From assembly GCA_020627945.1 (NCBI GenBank), contig JAHDFW010000011.1, forward strand, positions 1-40,863: DNA of 40,863 bases. The letters run 5' to 3'. Position 1 is the first letter of the stretch. Every line of letters starts with the position of its first letter. This stretch comes from Cytophagales bacterium (GTDB taxonomy: Bacteria > Bacteroidota > Bacteroidia > Cytophagales > JAHDFW01). The notes under the pieces were generated by a model. That model worked only from the letters and a program-made list of their open reading frames with translations, had not been told where the DNA came from and did no database searches. Below are positions 1-10,600 of the stretch, piece after piece. The position numbers and the translations under genes were made by a program.

Positions 1-1079
1 GGCGTCCTCTTCCGAATTTTGCGGATGCAGATCAAATCGATTGGGACAACCAGAAAGAATTTGAATTTAGCTACGATGTTGGTTTGATTCCTGAATTTAA
101 GGTTGATGTAAACTCTAAAATTAAAGTAGAGAAGTTAGCCATTAAACTGGATAGCAAAGTAATTGACGAGACGATCGACAATATTGTTAATCAAAACGCT
201 ACTAGTCAGCAAGTTGAAGAGTCAAAAGAAGGTGATTTTATTGCTGGAAAGCTTTCAGGCGAAGGATTTGAAGAGAAGGATATCTTATTACCTACTAACC
301 AGATCGCGAAAGAAAAGAAGAAATTTGTAGGATTAAAATCTGGTGATAATCTGGAGTTCGATATTCAGAAAGTGTTTGATAAAGATGCTTCTAAAATTGG
401 TTACCTAACCGGTTTGAAGGCAGAAGAAGCGGAAGCGCTTAAAGGTAAATTTAGTTTTGCTATCGACTCTATAACTAGAAGTGTTCCAGCTGAATTGAAT
501 CAGGAGTTGTTCGATAAAACATTTGGACCTGAGGCAGTTAAAGACGAGAAAGAATTCCGTTCTAAATTGGAAGAGACTATTTCTCAAAACTACGACAGAG
601 AGTCTACAAACTTGATGCGTCGCGATTTGATTGATGAATTGGTTAACAAGTTTGACTTTAAATTATCAAGAGAGTTTGTGGAGAAGTTTATCCGTGCAAA
701 CAACGAAAATATTACTGACGAACAAATTGAATCTTCATTAGATGATTATATCCACGATCTTAAGTGGTCATTGATCCGAAATGAAATCAATCAAGATGAG
801 AAAATTGAGGTTCCTGCAGAAGAAGTAGTAAGTGCGGCAAGAGCTAGGTTAATGGCTCAGTTCAACTTGTCTACTATGACTCCTGAATTGGAGGAGCGTT
901 TTGCGCCAATAGTAGATAACTACTTGCGTGAGAACAATGGTCAAAATTACATGAACGAGTATGAAAACCTTTTAACAGGTAAGATTCTTGAGCAAGTTGA
1001 AGGTAAGGTGACCATCAAGGAGAAGAAAATTTCTGTAGAAGATTTTAACAAACAAGTTGAGAAGAGAAATAAGAAGTAA
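1..1079 (+). CDS. tig: Trigger factor, C-terminal part (5' end outside window)
   Basis: Ribosome-associated chaperone that binds nascent chains. The ORF track starts at a TTG at 84, but the frame is open to the window edge and reads RPLPNFADADQ then FSYDVGLIPEFKVD, the junction typical of trigger factor between the ribosome-binding domain and the middle domain. The true start therefore lies upstream. What is visible is a degenerate PPIase-like middle segment (roughly the first 110 residues of the listed ORF) followed by the long helical C-terminal domain (VPAELNQELFDKTFG, FKLSREFVEKFI). The end is acidic/basic and lysine-rich, as usual. A strong intrinsic terminator follows 26 bp after the stop, so the helicase downstream is probably transcribed separately. 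Confidence 0.9.
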   Translation, partial: RPLPNFADADQIDWDNQKEFEFSYDVGLIPEFKVDVNSKIKVEKLAIKLDSKVIDETIDNIVNQNATSQQVEESKEGDFIAGKLSGEGFEEKDILLPTNQIAKEKKKFVGLKSGDNLEFDIQKVFDKDASKIGYLTGLKAEEAEALKGKFSFAIDSITRSVPAELNQELFDKTFGPEAVKDEKEFRSKLEETISQNYDRESTNLMRRDLIDELVNKFDFKLSREFVEKFIRANNENITDEQIESSLDDYIHDLKWSLIRNEINQDEKIEVPAEEVVSAARARLMAQFNLSTMTPELEERFAPIVDNYLRENNGQNYMNEYENLLTGKILEQVEGKVTIKEKKISVEDFNKQVEKRNKK

Positions 1080-1105
1080 TCTTTTTTCTAAAAATCATAA
1101 AACTG

Positions 1106-1139
1106 AAAAGCCCTGACGATAATTGTCAGGGCTTTTTTT
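1106..1139 (+). terminator. Rho-independent terminator after tig
   Basis: A 12-bp perfect stem (AAAAGCCCTGAC at 1106-1117 pairing with GTCAGGGCTTTT at 1125-1136), a 7-nt loop and a run of T. It sits directly after the tig stop. Confidence 0.93.
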
Positions 1140-1175
1140 ATATATTTATAACAACTATTGCGTTTAAGTTGAAAG

Positions 1176-2873
1176 ATGGAACAAGCTAAAGCACTGGAAA
1201 TATTAAAATCTGGCAGAAACGTATTTCTCACCGGTTCTGCAGGTGCTGGTAAAACATATGTTCTTAATCAATATATTCAGTATCTGAAAGAGCGCAAAGT
1301 TAAAGTTGCTATCACCGCATCTACTGGTATTGCTGCAACTCATATGAATGGGATGACGATTCATGCTTGGTCTGGAATTGGCATAAAGAACTATCTAGAT
1401 TCTTCTGACTTAAAAAGGATGAGGAACAAAAAATACCTGAAGGATAAAATTGAGGATGTCAAGGTCTTGATTATCGATGAGATTTCCATGTTGCACAAGA
1501 ACCAGTTTAACATGGTGCAGCAGGTTGTTCAATATTTTAAGAATAACTTAAGGGCTTTTGGGGGAATTCAAATAGTGGCGTCTGGAGATTTTTTTCAGCT
1601 ACCTCCAGTAGGTAACGAACATGAAACTAATCGGGATAAATTTGCATTCATGAGTCAGGCATGGTTGGATGCTAAATTCGAAATCTGTTATCTAACAGCT
1701 CAATTTAGACAGTCTGATACTAACTTGAATAAAATTCTCAATCAGATTCGAGCGCAAGATATTGATGAAGGTATTTATGAAGTTTTAGGTGAAACCAGAT
1801 GGAACGATTTAGGTGAAGATCCCACAAAGCTTTATACGCATAATCAAGATGTGGATTCTATCAACCAGGAGTTTTTGTCAGGTTTAGAATCGGAAGTTTA
1901 TAAATATGTAGCTAAGACCAAGGGTAATCCTACTTTGATCGAAATCCTTTCTAAGTCCGTTTTGACGGATACTGAATTGGAGTTAAAGGAAGGAGCGAGG
2001 GTAATGTTTATTAAAAATAATTACGAAGCTGGCTATATCAATGGTTCTGTAGGAGAAATTACTGGTTTCTATGATAACGAAGGTGTTACCTATCCCGTGG
2101 TAAAACTCCAACATGGGAAAGAGATTGAAGTAGTGCCTGAGACTTGGTCTATGGATGATGATCAAGGAAAACCTTTAGCTTCATTCGAACAAGTCCCACT
2201 TAGATTGGCTTGGGCAATTACGATTCATAAGAGTCAAGGAATGACGCTTGATGCAGCCGAAATAGACCTGTCACGGACTTTTGAAAAAGGTCAAGGTTAT
2301 GTGGCGCTTTCCCGACTTAAAAGTTTAGGAGGACTTAGGCTCAAAGGAGTCAACGAAGTGGCGCTTCAGGTAGATGATTTAGCAGCAAAGGCAGATTTTC
2401 GTTTTCAAGAACTTTCTCTTGATGCATCGGGATTGAATTCGGACGAGTTGGAAAAAGAAAGTAAAGATTTTATTCGAATATCTGGAGGTTTAACTAACCC
2501 TAAGGAAATAGAACAGCATAAAAAGAAGTCCAAGGAAAAACAGGATAAGGGGAGTAAGTCCACATATTTTATTACTAAAGAATATATTGAAGAGGGGATG
2601 AGTTTGGAAGAAATTTCTGATATTCGTGGAGTTGGTATAGGAACAGTTGTTGGGCACCTCCTTAAGGTTCGTGAAAAGTATCCAGAAGTGGATTTGGAAC
2701 GCTTTAAACCTGGTGAGCAACTTCTTAAGAATGTTTCAGTAGCAGTAGAGGAGATTCGAAAAGAGCAAAACGCAGAAGAAAAATCGGCTCCAATAAGTTT
2801 GAAACTGATGTATCAACAACTGGGTAAGAAAGTGAGTTATGAACAAATTAAGCTTGCTTTGATGTTTAGGTAA
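1176..2873 (+). CDS. Pif1-like superfamily 1 DNA helicase with C-terminal HTH
   Basis: ATP-dependent 5'-3' DNA helicase of the Pif1/RecD2 type, acting in the cytoplasm on DNA. Visible motifs: Walker A GSAGAGKT (residues about 20-27), TASTGIAA (motif Ia-like), Walker B DEIS (about 101-104), GDFFQLPP (about 137-144), and the UvrD/Pif1 C-terminal motif IHKSQGMTLD with GYVALSR near residues 349-380. After a charged lysine-rich linker, residues about 464-515 (YFITKEYIEEGMSLEEI, then GVGIGTVVGHLLKV) look like the HTH_40/RQC-type winged helix often carried by Bacteroidota versions. At 565 aa it is normal for that group. The ATG start follows the upstream terminator by about 37 bp. I saw no exact TAnnTTTG in that gap. 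The exact cellular role (replication fork, G-quadruplex, repair) cannot be read from sequence. Confidence 0.88.
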   Translation: MEQAKALEILKSGRNVFLTGSAGAGKTYVLNQYIQYLKERKVKVAITASTGIAATHMNGMTIHAWSGIGIKNYLDSSDLKRMRNKKYLKDKIEDVKVLIIDEISMLHKNQFNMVQQVVQYFKNNLRAFGGIQIVASGDFFQLPPVGNEHETNRDKFAFMSQAWLDAKFEICYLTAQFRQSDTNLNKILNQIRAQDIDEGIYEVLGETRWNDLGEDPTKLYTHNQDVDSINQEFLSGLESEVYKYVAKTKGNPTLIEILSKSVLTDTELELKEGARVMFIKNNYEAGYINGSVGEITGFYDNEGVTYPVVKLQHGKEIEVVPETWSMDDDQGKPLASFEQVPLRLAWAITIHKSQGMTLDAAEIDLSRTFEKGQGYVALSRLKSLGGLRLKGVNEVALQVDDLAAKADFRFQELSLDASGLNSDELEKESKDFIRISGGLTNPKEIEQHKKKSKEKQDKGSKSTYFITKEYIEEGMSLEEISDIRGVGIGTVVGHLLKVREKYPEVDLERFKPGEQLLKNVSVAVEEIRKEQNAEEKSAPISLKLMYQQLGKKVSYEQIKLALMFR

Positions 2874-2897
2874 ATGTGGGTCTAAAACACAATTGAT

Positions 2898-2905
2898 TAA
2901 TTTTG
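2898..2905 (+). promoter_or_regulatory. Putative -7 element TAATTTTG
   Basis: Exact match to the Bacteroidota -7 motif TAnnTTTG, 21 bp before the ATG of the 281-aa gene. No clear -33 TTG is seen at the usual spacing. Confidence 0.45.
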
Positions 2906-2926
2906 AAAAGTATTTAACTGAGAAAT

Positions 2927-3772
2927 ATGAAGCCTAATGTTGTAAAAGAGTTTATTAATAACTTTAAGTTGGAAGGTGAGTTTTCCATAGAATCTGTATT
3001 AGAGGAAACGAAAACATTTGTGAAAAGCAATTTTAGCGAATTGTTTTTAGACGGTAATAGTGTGCATGCGTGTCTGCCCTCTTATAATAAAGTGATGTTG
3101 GCACATTTAGTTCGAGAGTACGCTTCTTTTTCGCAAGTAGCGATTCATTTTCAGGTCGATGCAATGATTAGAAATCATGATTGGCCAGAACTATTTACGG
3201 AACTTCAAAAGAATCTGAATGATAAAAAAGGTGATGATTCTAAAGGGATTCCACATCTGGAAATAATGAGAGAAGGTTTTAGAAGAGATTTAGGTATTAA
3301 TGTGGATGTGAGGGTAATAGAGCCTTCCGCAGTTACTCAGACATTCCTGAAATCTATGCATCGTATTTTCAATAATGATGATAATGCGTATTCCGTAGGG
3401 GCATTGATAGCTTTTGAGGTCATCGCAAAAGAAGAATTTCATATTCTTAACAGCATCCTTAAAGAGTACCGTAAAAGAATAGGAAAGGATAAGAATGAGT
3501 TTAGTGCGTTTGAGAATACTCTTACTGCTTATTATTTTGATGAGCAGAAAAACTTAAACATTAGTCATGAACAGGAGTTGGTGGATGCTATTAGGTCCTA
3601 CATTGACGAGAAAAATTTCACCCAAATGATTCGTGGATATTTGTCCGTAGTTTTAACTATGAATAAGTGGTGGAACAATCTATATTCAGAATCGATTTAC
3701 CAAAGTGAATTCGATAATTTAGAGGACTTTACGCCGCTTATGACATCAGTGAGGAATAATATCTTAGGATAG
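2927..3772 (+). CDS. Heme-oxygenase-fold (CADD/HDO-like) protein, possibly degenerate
   Basis: A 281-aa soluble, all-helical protein with no signal peptide. The order of blocks resembles heme-oxygenase-like diiron proteins (CADD/UndA/DUF3865 type): a helix with LVREYASFSQVAIHFQ (about 61-76), a loop NLNDKKGDDSKGIPH ending at His110, LRxLG-like RRDLGI (119-124), a helix with Glu164 (ALIAFEVIAKEEF), then QKNLNISH (207-214). In active family members the last block reads H-x3-D-x2-H. Here the spacing is kept but the residues are Q207, N211 and H214. So the fold is suggested while half of the metal ligands appear substituted, and a diiron oxidase activity cannot be assumed. It has its own putative promoter, converges with the rhomboid gene 6 bp away, and is followed by no visible terminator. 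The family call is tentative and made by eye. Confidence 0.55.
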   Translation: MKPNVVKEFINNFKLEGEFSIESVLEETKTFVKSNFSELFLDGNSVHACLPSYNKVMLAHLVREYASFSQVAIHFQVDAMIRNHDWPELFTELQKNLNDKKGDDSKGIPHLEIMREGFRRDLGINVDVRVIEPSAVTQTFLKSMHRIFNNDDNAYSVGALIAFEVIAKEEFHILNSILKEYRKRIGKDKNEFSAFENTLTAYYFDEQKNLNISHEQELVDAIRSYIDEKNFTQMIRGYLSVVLTMNKWWNNLYSESIYQSEFDNLEDFTPLMTSVRNNILG

Positions 3773-3778
3773 ATAAAT

Positions 3779-4360
3779 TCATAAGCCAATAGAGTTTTTA
3801 TCTGGGTCCACTGATTTCGTTTTTGGTTGAATAATAAATCCAAAAGCTGTGCCCAGTATTCCCCCTATGATGTGAGCAAATTGAGAAATGTTGTCTTCCG
3901 AAAAGGATGAAGCAACTTCTTTACCAAGAAATAAAATCATTACAAGAATGAGTGTGATTGGTATTTCACCTTGTTTCACATTGGTGAAAGAGACCATTAT
4001 AATGCTCATGAACACAATTCCGCTAAGTCCTATTAATGCAGAATTGAAGAACAGAATGTGTAATATTGCTGTGATCAGCGATGTGGCAATTATCATTAAG
4101 ATAAACCTTTTAGGACCATACTTTTCTTCCAGTATTGGTGCCACAATCAAAAATAAAGATAGATTTCCAACAATGTGATCACCAGATCCATGCGCAAATA
4201 TGTAAGAAAACATTCTTGGTATTTCTTTCCATCCAAAAATAGGTATTAAGCTAATTTGATCATTTACTTCTACGATAAATGAATTTAGGAGATAGCTTAG
4301 TACGCAAAGTCCACAAATTATAAGTACTACAGGAGAGTTGAATTTGATTTTCCAGTTCAT
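3779..4360 (-). CDS. Rhomboid family intramembrane serine protease
   Basis: Six-helix inner-membrane protease that cleaves substrates within or near their transmembrane segments. At 193 aa it is a compact, minimal rhomboid. Visible hallmarks: FAHGSGDHIVGN with the HxxxN element (H62, N66), the catalytic serine in GLSG (about 111-114, S113), and the catalytic histidine in AHIIGG (H163). Hydrophobic segments occur at about 10-30, 66-77, 86-104, 108-125, 134-146 and 160-177. The C-terminus is a short hydrophilic tail. It is divergent from the giant surface-protein gene and convergent with the HDO-like gene. Its substrate is unknown. A link to processing of neighbouring surface proteins would be pure speculation. 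Confidence 0.85.
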   Translation of the reverse strand: MNWKIKFNSPVVLIICGLCVLSYLLNSFIVEVNDQISLIPIFGWKEIPRMFSYIFAHGSGDHIVGNLSLFLIVAPILEEKYGPKRFILMIIATSLITAILHILFFNSALIGLSGIVFMSIIMVSFTNVKQGEIPITLILVMILFLGKEVASSFSEDNISQFAHIIGGILGTAFGFIIQPKTKSVDPDKNSIGL

Positions 4361-4575
4361 GGCTCATAATTGAGGTGCTAATTTACCTTTTTTAAGGAAA
4401 TGGTATATAAACAATATCGTTTAATTGTTGGTTTTCAATATATTTTCGTACATTGTGGTAAGGGGTTCGGTATAAATGTGTTAGCAAACATTTTACTTCA
4501 TATTTGTTATTTTAGATTGACCAATGGCAGGTTTTTGTGATTTGAAAATTTGTTGGAGGTAGGGTTTTTGGTGTG

Positions 4576-4596
4576 TTATAGTGTTATACACTATAA
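4576..4596. promoter_or_regulatory. 21-bp inverted repeat, candidate operator
   Basis: Perfect 9-bp arms TTATAGTGT (4576-4584) and ACACTATAA (4588-4596) around a 3-bp centre TAT. It has no T-run after it, so it is not a terminator. Its size and symmetry fit a dimeric regulator site about 70 bp upstream of the putative -7 element of the giant gene. No protein is known to bind it. Confidence 0.4.
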
Positions 4597-4667
4597 GTCC
4601 AAGAAAAGTAATTTGTCATTTTGCAACAATTGAGCAGATCAATTGTTTAATGATCAATCAATTATGT

Positions 4668-4675
4668 TATTTTTG
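4668..4675 (+). promoter_or_regulatory. Putative -7 element TATTTTTG for the giant gene
   Basis: Exact TAnnTTTG match 21 bp before the ATG at 4697, with a TTG at 4643-4645 that could act as the -33 element (22 bp between them). It implies a short leader and places the transcript start after the TTG start used in the ORF track. Confidence 0.5.
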
Positions 4676-4696
4676 ATATTCGGAAAAATGTTATCT

Positions 4697-7600
4697 ATGA
4701 AATATAATCGCGCAAATTCGTTGTTAAAATTAGGAGTGGCAATCTGCTGTTCTCTTTTTTCATTTCAAACCTATGCTCAGTTAACAGTACAGAGTGGATT
4801 TACGGCTCAACAGCTAGCTGAAAATTTAGCAGGAGAAAATATAACCATAACTAATGCTACCATTACAGGTGTGACAAATCAGCATGGTCAATTTTCTTGG
4901 TCAGGCAACGGATTTGATCTCAATTCGGGAATTATGCTGTCCACCGGTGATATCGTTGATGCGATAGGCCCTAATACTGGTACTGGAACTAGTACTGGAT
5001 TTGGACAGCCGGGTGAACCTTTACTAGATTCGCTTTCGGGACAAACCACCTTTGACGCGGTTGTTCTTGAATTTGACTTTGAGGTTCAATCAGATTATAT
5101 AGAATTTCAGTACATTTTTGCTTCCGAAGAATATAATGAGTGGGTTGGAAGCCCATACAATGATGCGTTTGCCTTTTTTATCAGTGGTCCTGGTATTGTA
5201 GGAGAAGAAAATTTAGCAGTTGTACCTAGTACATCTGACGCGATTACGATAAATAATATTAACAATGATAGCTACTGGCAGTACTATGTAGACAACGCAT
5301 CAGGTGGTACAAATATAGAGTTTGACGGTTATACCATTGAGATGACTGCAGCAAAAGGGAACCTAATCCCTTGTAATACTTACCATTTGAAACTTATGAT
5401 TGCAGATGGTTCTGATGACATTTTAGATGCAGCGGTATTTTTGAAAGAGAATTCTTTATTGCAAAGAGTACTTTCTGCAAGTCTTAACACACCAACCGTA
5501 GATGGTACAGCATTAGAAGGATGTATCAAAGCGAGTTTTACATTTAACCTTGATTCAGCTGCTTCTGAGGATATATTGGTTCCAATAGAAGTTTCGGGTA
5601 ATGCTACCAACGGTGTAGATTATGCTTTTATTGATAGTTTATTCATAATTCCAGCAGGTCAAACTTCGGCTTCCATAATTGTTGATGCATTGGCAGATGG
5701 TCTTCCAGAAGGACAAGAAGAAGTGGTAATAGCGTACCAACCACAACCATGTGCACCATGGGATACAGTTATATTATTGATTGATGATGCTCAACCCATC
5801 GAATATCAGACCAACGGATTTGATTTAGGCTGTGCTGGAGATACCTCAGGGCAAGTAACCTTAAATGTAACAGGTGGTACTTTCCCTTATTCTATTACAC
5901 TTACAGATACTACTACACTTGAATCTGTCACTTATCTGGATACTGTAATCAACGATTTAAATGCAGGAACATACTACGTAGACATTCAAGATGTGTTTGG
6001 ATGTGCGGGAGAAGATATTGTTTCGGGTGCTATTTATGATGCAGGACCGACTTTTATACCAGATGGAAAAGGTCAGTTTTATGAAACTACGTTGCCGATT
6101 TCTGGTTTTAATGGAGCAACATTACAAAGTGCAGATCAACTGCTTAATGTTTGTGCAGTATTGGAACACTCGTTTATGGGAGAACTTGAAATCTCGTTGA
6201 TTGCTCCAGGTGGACAAACTGTGATTTTGAAAGAACAACCAGGTGGGGCAACTACAAACCTTGGAGAACCTGTTGCAAAGGGACCAGTGGATGCAGTAAA
6301 CCCAGATACTTCTGCGGGAGTAGGATATGAGTATTGTTGGTCTGCCAACGCAACTTTTGGTTTAATTACCGATCCAGCATTCAATGATACATATACTTAT
6401 ACAACTACCGCTGGAGATGTTCAATCCGATAAATATATGCCAGCTGGTTCGTATACACCTTATGAAACTTTTGATAATTTAGTGGGTACACCTCTTGATG
6501 GAGATTGGACCATCAAAGTACAGGATAAAATACCTAATGATAACGGATGGATCTTTAGATGGAGTATTAGTTTAAATGCAGACCAGCCAGATTCTATTAT
6601 TACAATTAATGAACCTGTATTACCTTCAGTAGATGTGGTTACAACATTACCAGATTGTGGTGTGTCAAATGGAGCCATTAATATTACGATGGTAGGAGGT
6701 AATCCTCCTTTTACTTATTCATGGAGTAATGGAGCGAATTCCGAAGACTTAACCAATGTACCTGCAGGTGATTATATATTAAGTTATACAGACGGTACGG
6801 GATGTACTTATGATACTACCATTTTACTTATCAATAATGGTACATTAGCTTCTTCTTTTGTAACAACTGATGAAACCTGCGTTGGAGCAAATGATGGAGA
6901 AATTGATTTAACAATTAATGGAGGTACACTCCCTTACAACATTAGCTGGAGTAATGGAAGCAACCTTGAAGATATTACAAGTTTAGCACCAGGTGACTAC
7001 GTTGCTAATATTACTGATGGAGCAGGATGTGTAGGATTGGTGAATGCTACAGTTAATCCTGCTACTAACATTGTTATTGTTGGAAATGTAACCGATGAAA
7101 CATGCGGTAATGAAAATGGTATCATAGACCTTACGGTAGCAGGTGGAGTAGGTAATTATTCTTACTCTTGGAGTAATGCAGAAACTACTTCAAGGGTTGA
7201 GTTTTTGCAAGCGGGATCATACACCGTAACGGTGCAAGATTCAAATAATTGTAGCTCTAATGCAATGTTTGATGTGGTTAACTTGGTAGGAAACTGTATT
7301 CCAACATGTGATATTGCTATTGGGTCAGAAACGTTAACTAATGAGATTTGCGGAAATGGTTCTGGTTCTATTGTACTTACCGTTACAGGAGGAACTCAAC
7401 CTTATGAGTACTTATGGGACGATGGATTTACTCAAAAAGATCGTTCTAATCTGGCAGCTGGAACTTACTCTCTGACCATAACCGATGCAAATGACTGTCT
7501 GTTTGAGGCAGTTTATGTGATCAACAATGAGACGGGTACGCTTGGTCTTTCTTCTATAATAAGTGATGAGGTCTGTGGAGACGGCACAGGTGCAGTTGAT

Positions 7601-10600
7601 GTAACTGTAACAGGTGGAGCGCTACCTTATTTATATAGTTGGAACACTGGGGATAACACAGAGGATTTAATTAACCTAAATGCTGGTGATTACTCTATTT
7701 CTGTTACGGATGCAAATAACTGTGTAGTCAACGGCGATTATACTGTAGCCAATATTACTGGGTCACTAACACAAACATACGAAAGCGTGTTTGATGAGGT
7801 TTGTGGAGATAGTTCAGGTTCAATTGATATCACCATGACAGGTGGTTTAGGAGCGTTGACATACAGTTGGTCCAATGGAGAAGTTACAGAAGACCTTCGT
7901 GACATTACAAGTGGTGATTATTTCTGTGTAATTACAGATGGATCAGGATGTTCATATACAACACCAACTTATACGGTAAATAACCAAAGCAACGACATGC
8001 TTATCTTCGATATTGATATTTTTGATGAAACATGTTCAAATGGGTTAGGTAGATTGAATGTAGATGTTATTAATGGTACATTGCCATACTCATACTTGTG
8101 GAGTAATGCTGACACAAATCAAGTAGCGGACACTTTAAGTGAGGGTACATATAGTTGTATTATTACTGATTCTAATGGTTGTAGCGTAGAAACAGGAGAC
8201 TTAATTGTATTAAATACTTCTGGTACCTTAAACCTAGATAATATGGTCGTTACCGATGAAATATGCGGTAATGGAACAGGTAGTGTTGATTTAACAATTT
8301 CAGGTGAAGCAGTGCCATATACGTTTCTTTGGAGTAATGGAGCTTCTACCGAAGATCTGACTAACTTAACTGCGGGAACATATACTGCAACGGTAACAGA
8401 TACCAATGGATGTCAATTGAATATTAATGCCGTAGTTGGAAATAATCAGGGAACACTTGCATTACTAAATCAAGTAATTACCGATGAAGTTTGTGGAGAT
8501 AGTAATGGAGCAGTAAATCTTACCATATCAGGAGGTACCTTACCTTATCTTTTCAATTGGGATAATGGAGCAAATACAGAGGACCTAATGAATCTTAAAG
8601 CAGGTACTTTTAATGCAATTATTACAGATGCTTTCGGATGTGAAATTACTACTCAAGCAGTGGTTAATAATCAAACTGGGGACTTAAGTTTAGATAATAC
8701 CGTAATTACTAATGAAGTTTGTGGAAATACAAGTGGAGCTATTGATATAACTATAAGTGGAGGTACATTGCCTTATACCTTTGCATGGAGCAATGGAGCT
8801 AATTCGGAAGATTTGACTGGACTGGTTGCTGGTACTTATTCTTGCGTAATTACAGATGGTTTAGGATGTACTATTAATGTTGGTCCAATAACAATAAATA
8901 ACAGTTCACCAGGATTTACCATAACCTTGGACAGTACGGTAGAAGAAATTTGTGGAAATGGAGCAGGAGCAATCTATGTAACAACAGCAGGTGGAACGTT
9001 ACCTTACACTTTTGCTTGGAGCAGTGGTTCAAATTCAGAAGACCTTATTAACGTAGGAGCTGGGAATTACACTCTTACTGTTACGGATGGAAATGGATGT
9101 TCAACTCAAGCAAACTTTGACGTAATCAACAACGCTGGAACATTTAATCTAGTTAGTTCTATTATTACCAATGAAATTTGTGGAGATGGGTCTGGTGCTA
9201 TTGATATAACAACAGTAGGTGGTAATACACCAATAAGTTATAATTGGACAGGAGCAACTGGAAACTCCGAGGATCAAACAGGTCTGTCGGCTGGTATCTA
9301 TAGTGTTGAAATTACCGATCAAAATGGGTGTGTGCTAAACTCAGGTAACCTTAATGTAATTAACGATCCAGGAACACTTAGTTTAGATAATGTACAAACA
9401 ATCAATGAGCAATGTGCCGATGGAACTGGAAGTGTTAATCTAACCGTTTCAGGAGGAACTGCACCAATTGATTTTGCTTGGAGTAATTCCGATGTTACCG
9501 AAGATATTACTGGACTTTCTGCTGGAATTTATACTTGTGTAATTAGCGATCAAAACGGTTGTACGGTTAACGCAAATGCAGTAGTACAAAATGATCCAGG
9601 AACACTAGTGATTGTGGATGAAGTAATAACTTCAGAAACATGTGATCAAATGAATGGTGGGGTAGACTTAACCGTAGCTGGTGGTATTGCCCCTTATACA
9701 TTTGCTTGGAGTAATGGAGGTAATGGTGAAGATTTGATTAATGTGAGTGGAGGAAACTATAACCTTCTTATCACTGATAATATTGGATGTCAACTTACTT
9801 ATAATACAACTGTACCAACCGCTCCTAATGATTTAGCAATAGTAGGAGCAACTGTAATTGACGAAACTTGTGGTAATGTTGGAGGAGCAGTTTACCTGAA
9901 CGTTAATGGATCGCAAACTCCTATTATGTATAACTGGAGTGATGGAGGTGCAGTAGAAGATAATATTGGTCTTTCGGCTGGACAATACTTCGTGGATATT
10001 ACAGATAATGCAGGGTGTGCCATATCAGACACCTTTGTATTAGACAATGACACTTCTAACTGTAATTTCGTCATGTGTGGTTATACTGGATCTTCATTTG
10101 CGTCAGATACTATTCAAGATTCTGGTGCTGATGGAATCTATGGGCCTAATGAAAACTGTGGTTTCCTTATTAACCCTTTCTGTGCCGATAGTATTACATT
10201 AACATTCTTGGAAATGGATATTGATGCTTTTGGAGATTTTCTAGCGGTATATGATGGAACTAGTAATGCAGATCCGTTGATCGGATTTTATAACGGTACG
10301 TTCATTCCAGGACCAGCTGTAGCAACTAGTGGTTCTATGTATTTGGAGTTTAATTCAGATGGAGGAGTAGAAGGACAAGGGTTTACTGCGGTTTGGAATA
10401 CAACGTTTATTAATGACATTGTTACGGCCAATTTTACAGCCGATAATTTTAATCCAGCGTTTAACGCACCTGTTGCTTTTACGGACTTAAGTACTGGTAA
10501 CCCTACCGAATGGGAATGGGATTTTGGTGATGGAAATACATCTATTATTCAGAACCCTGTGTACAATTTCACTGGAACGGGTAGTTATAATGTAACACTG

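Larger units (their letters stand above)
4361..4696. other. 336-bp divergent intergenic region before the giant gene
   Basis: AT-rich region between the rhomboid gene (-) and the giant gene (+). It holds no credible small ORF. It contains a near-perfect inverted repeat at 4576-4596 and a TAnnTTTG match at 4668-4675, both listed separately. The upstream reach of the giant ORF (TTG at 4643) overlaps this promoter-like sequence, which argues against that start. Confidence 0.6.
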
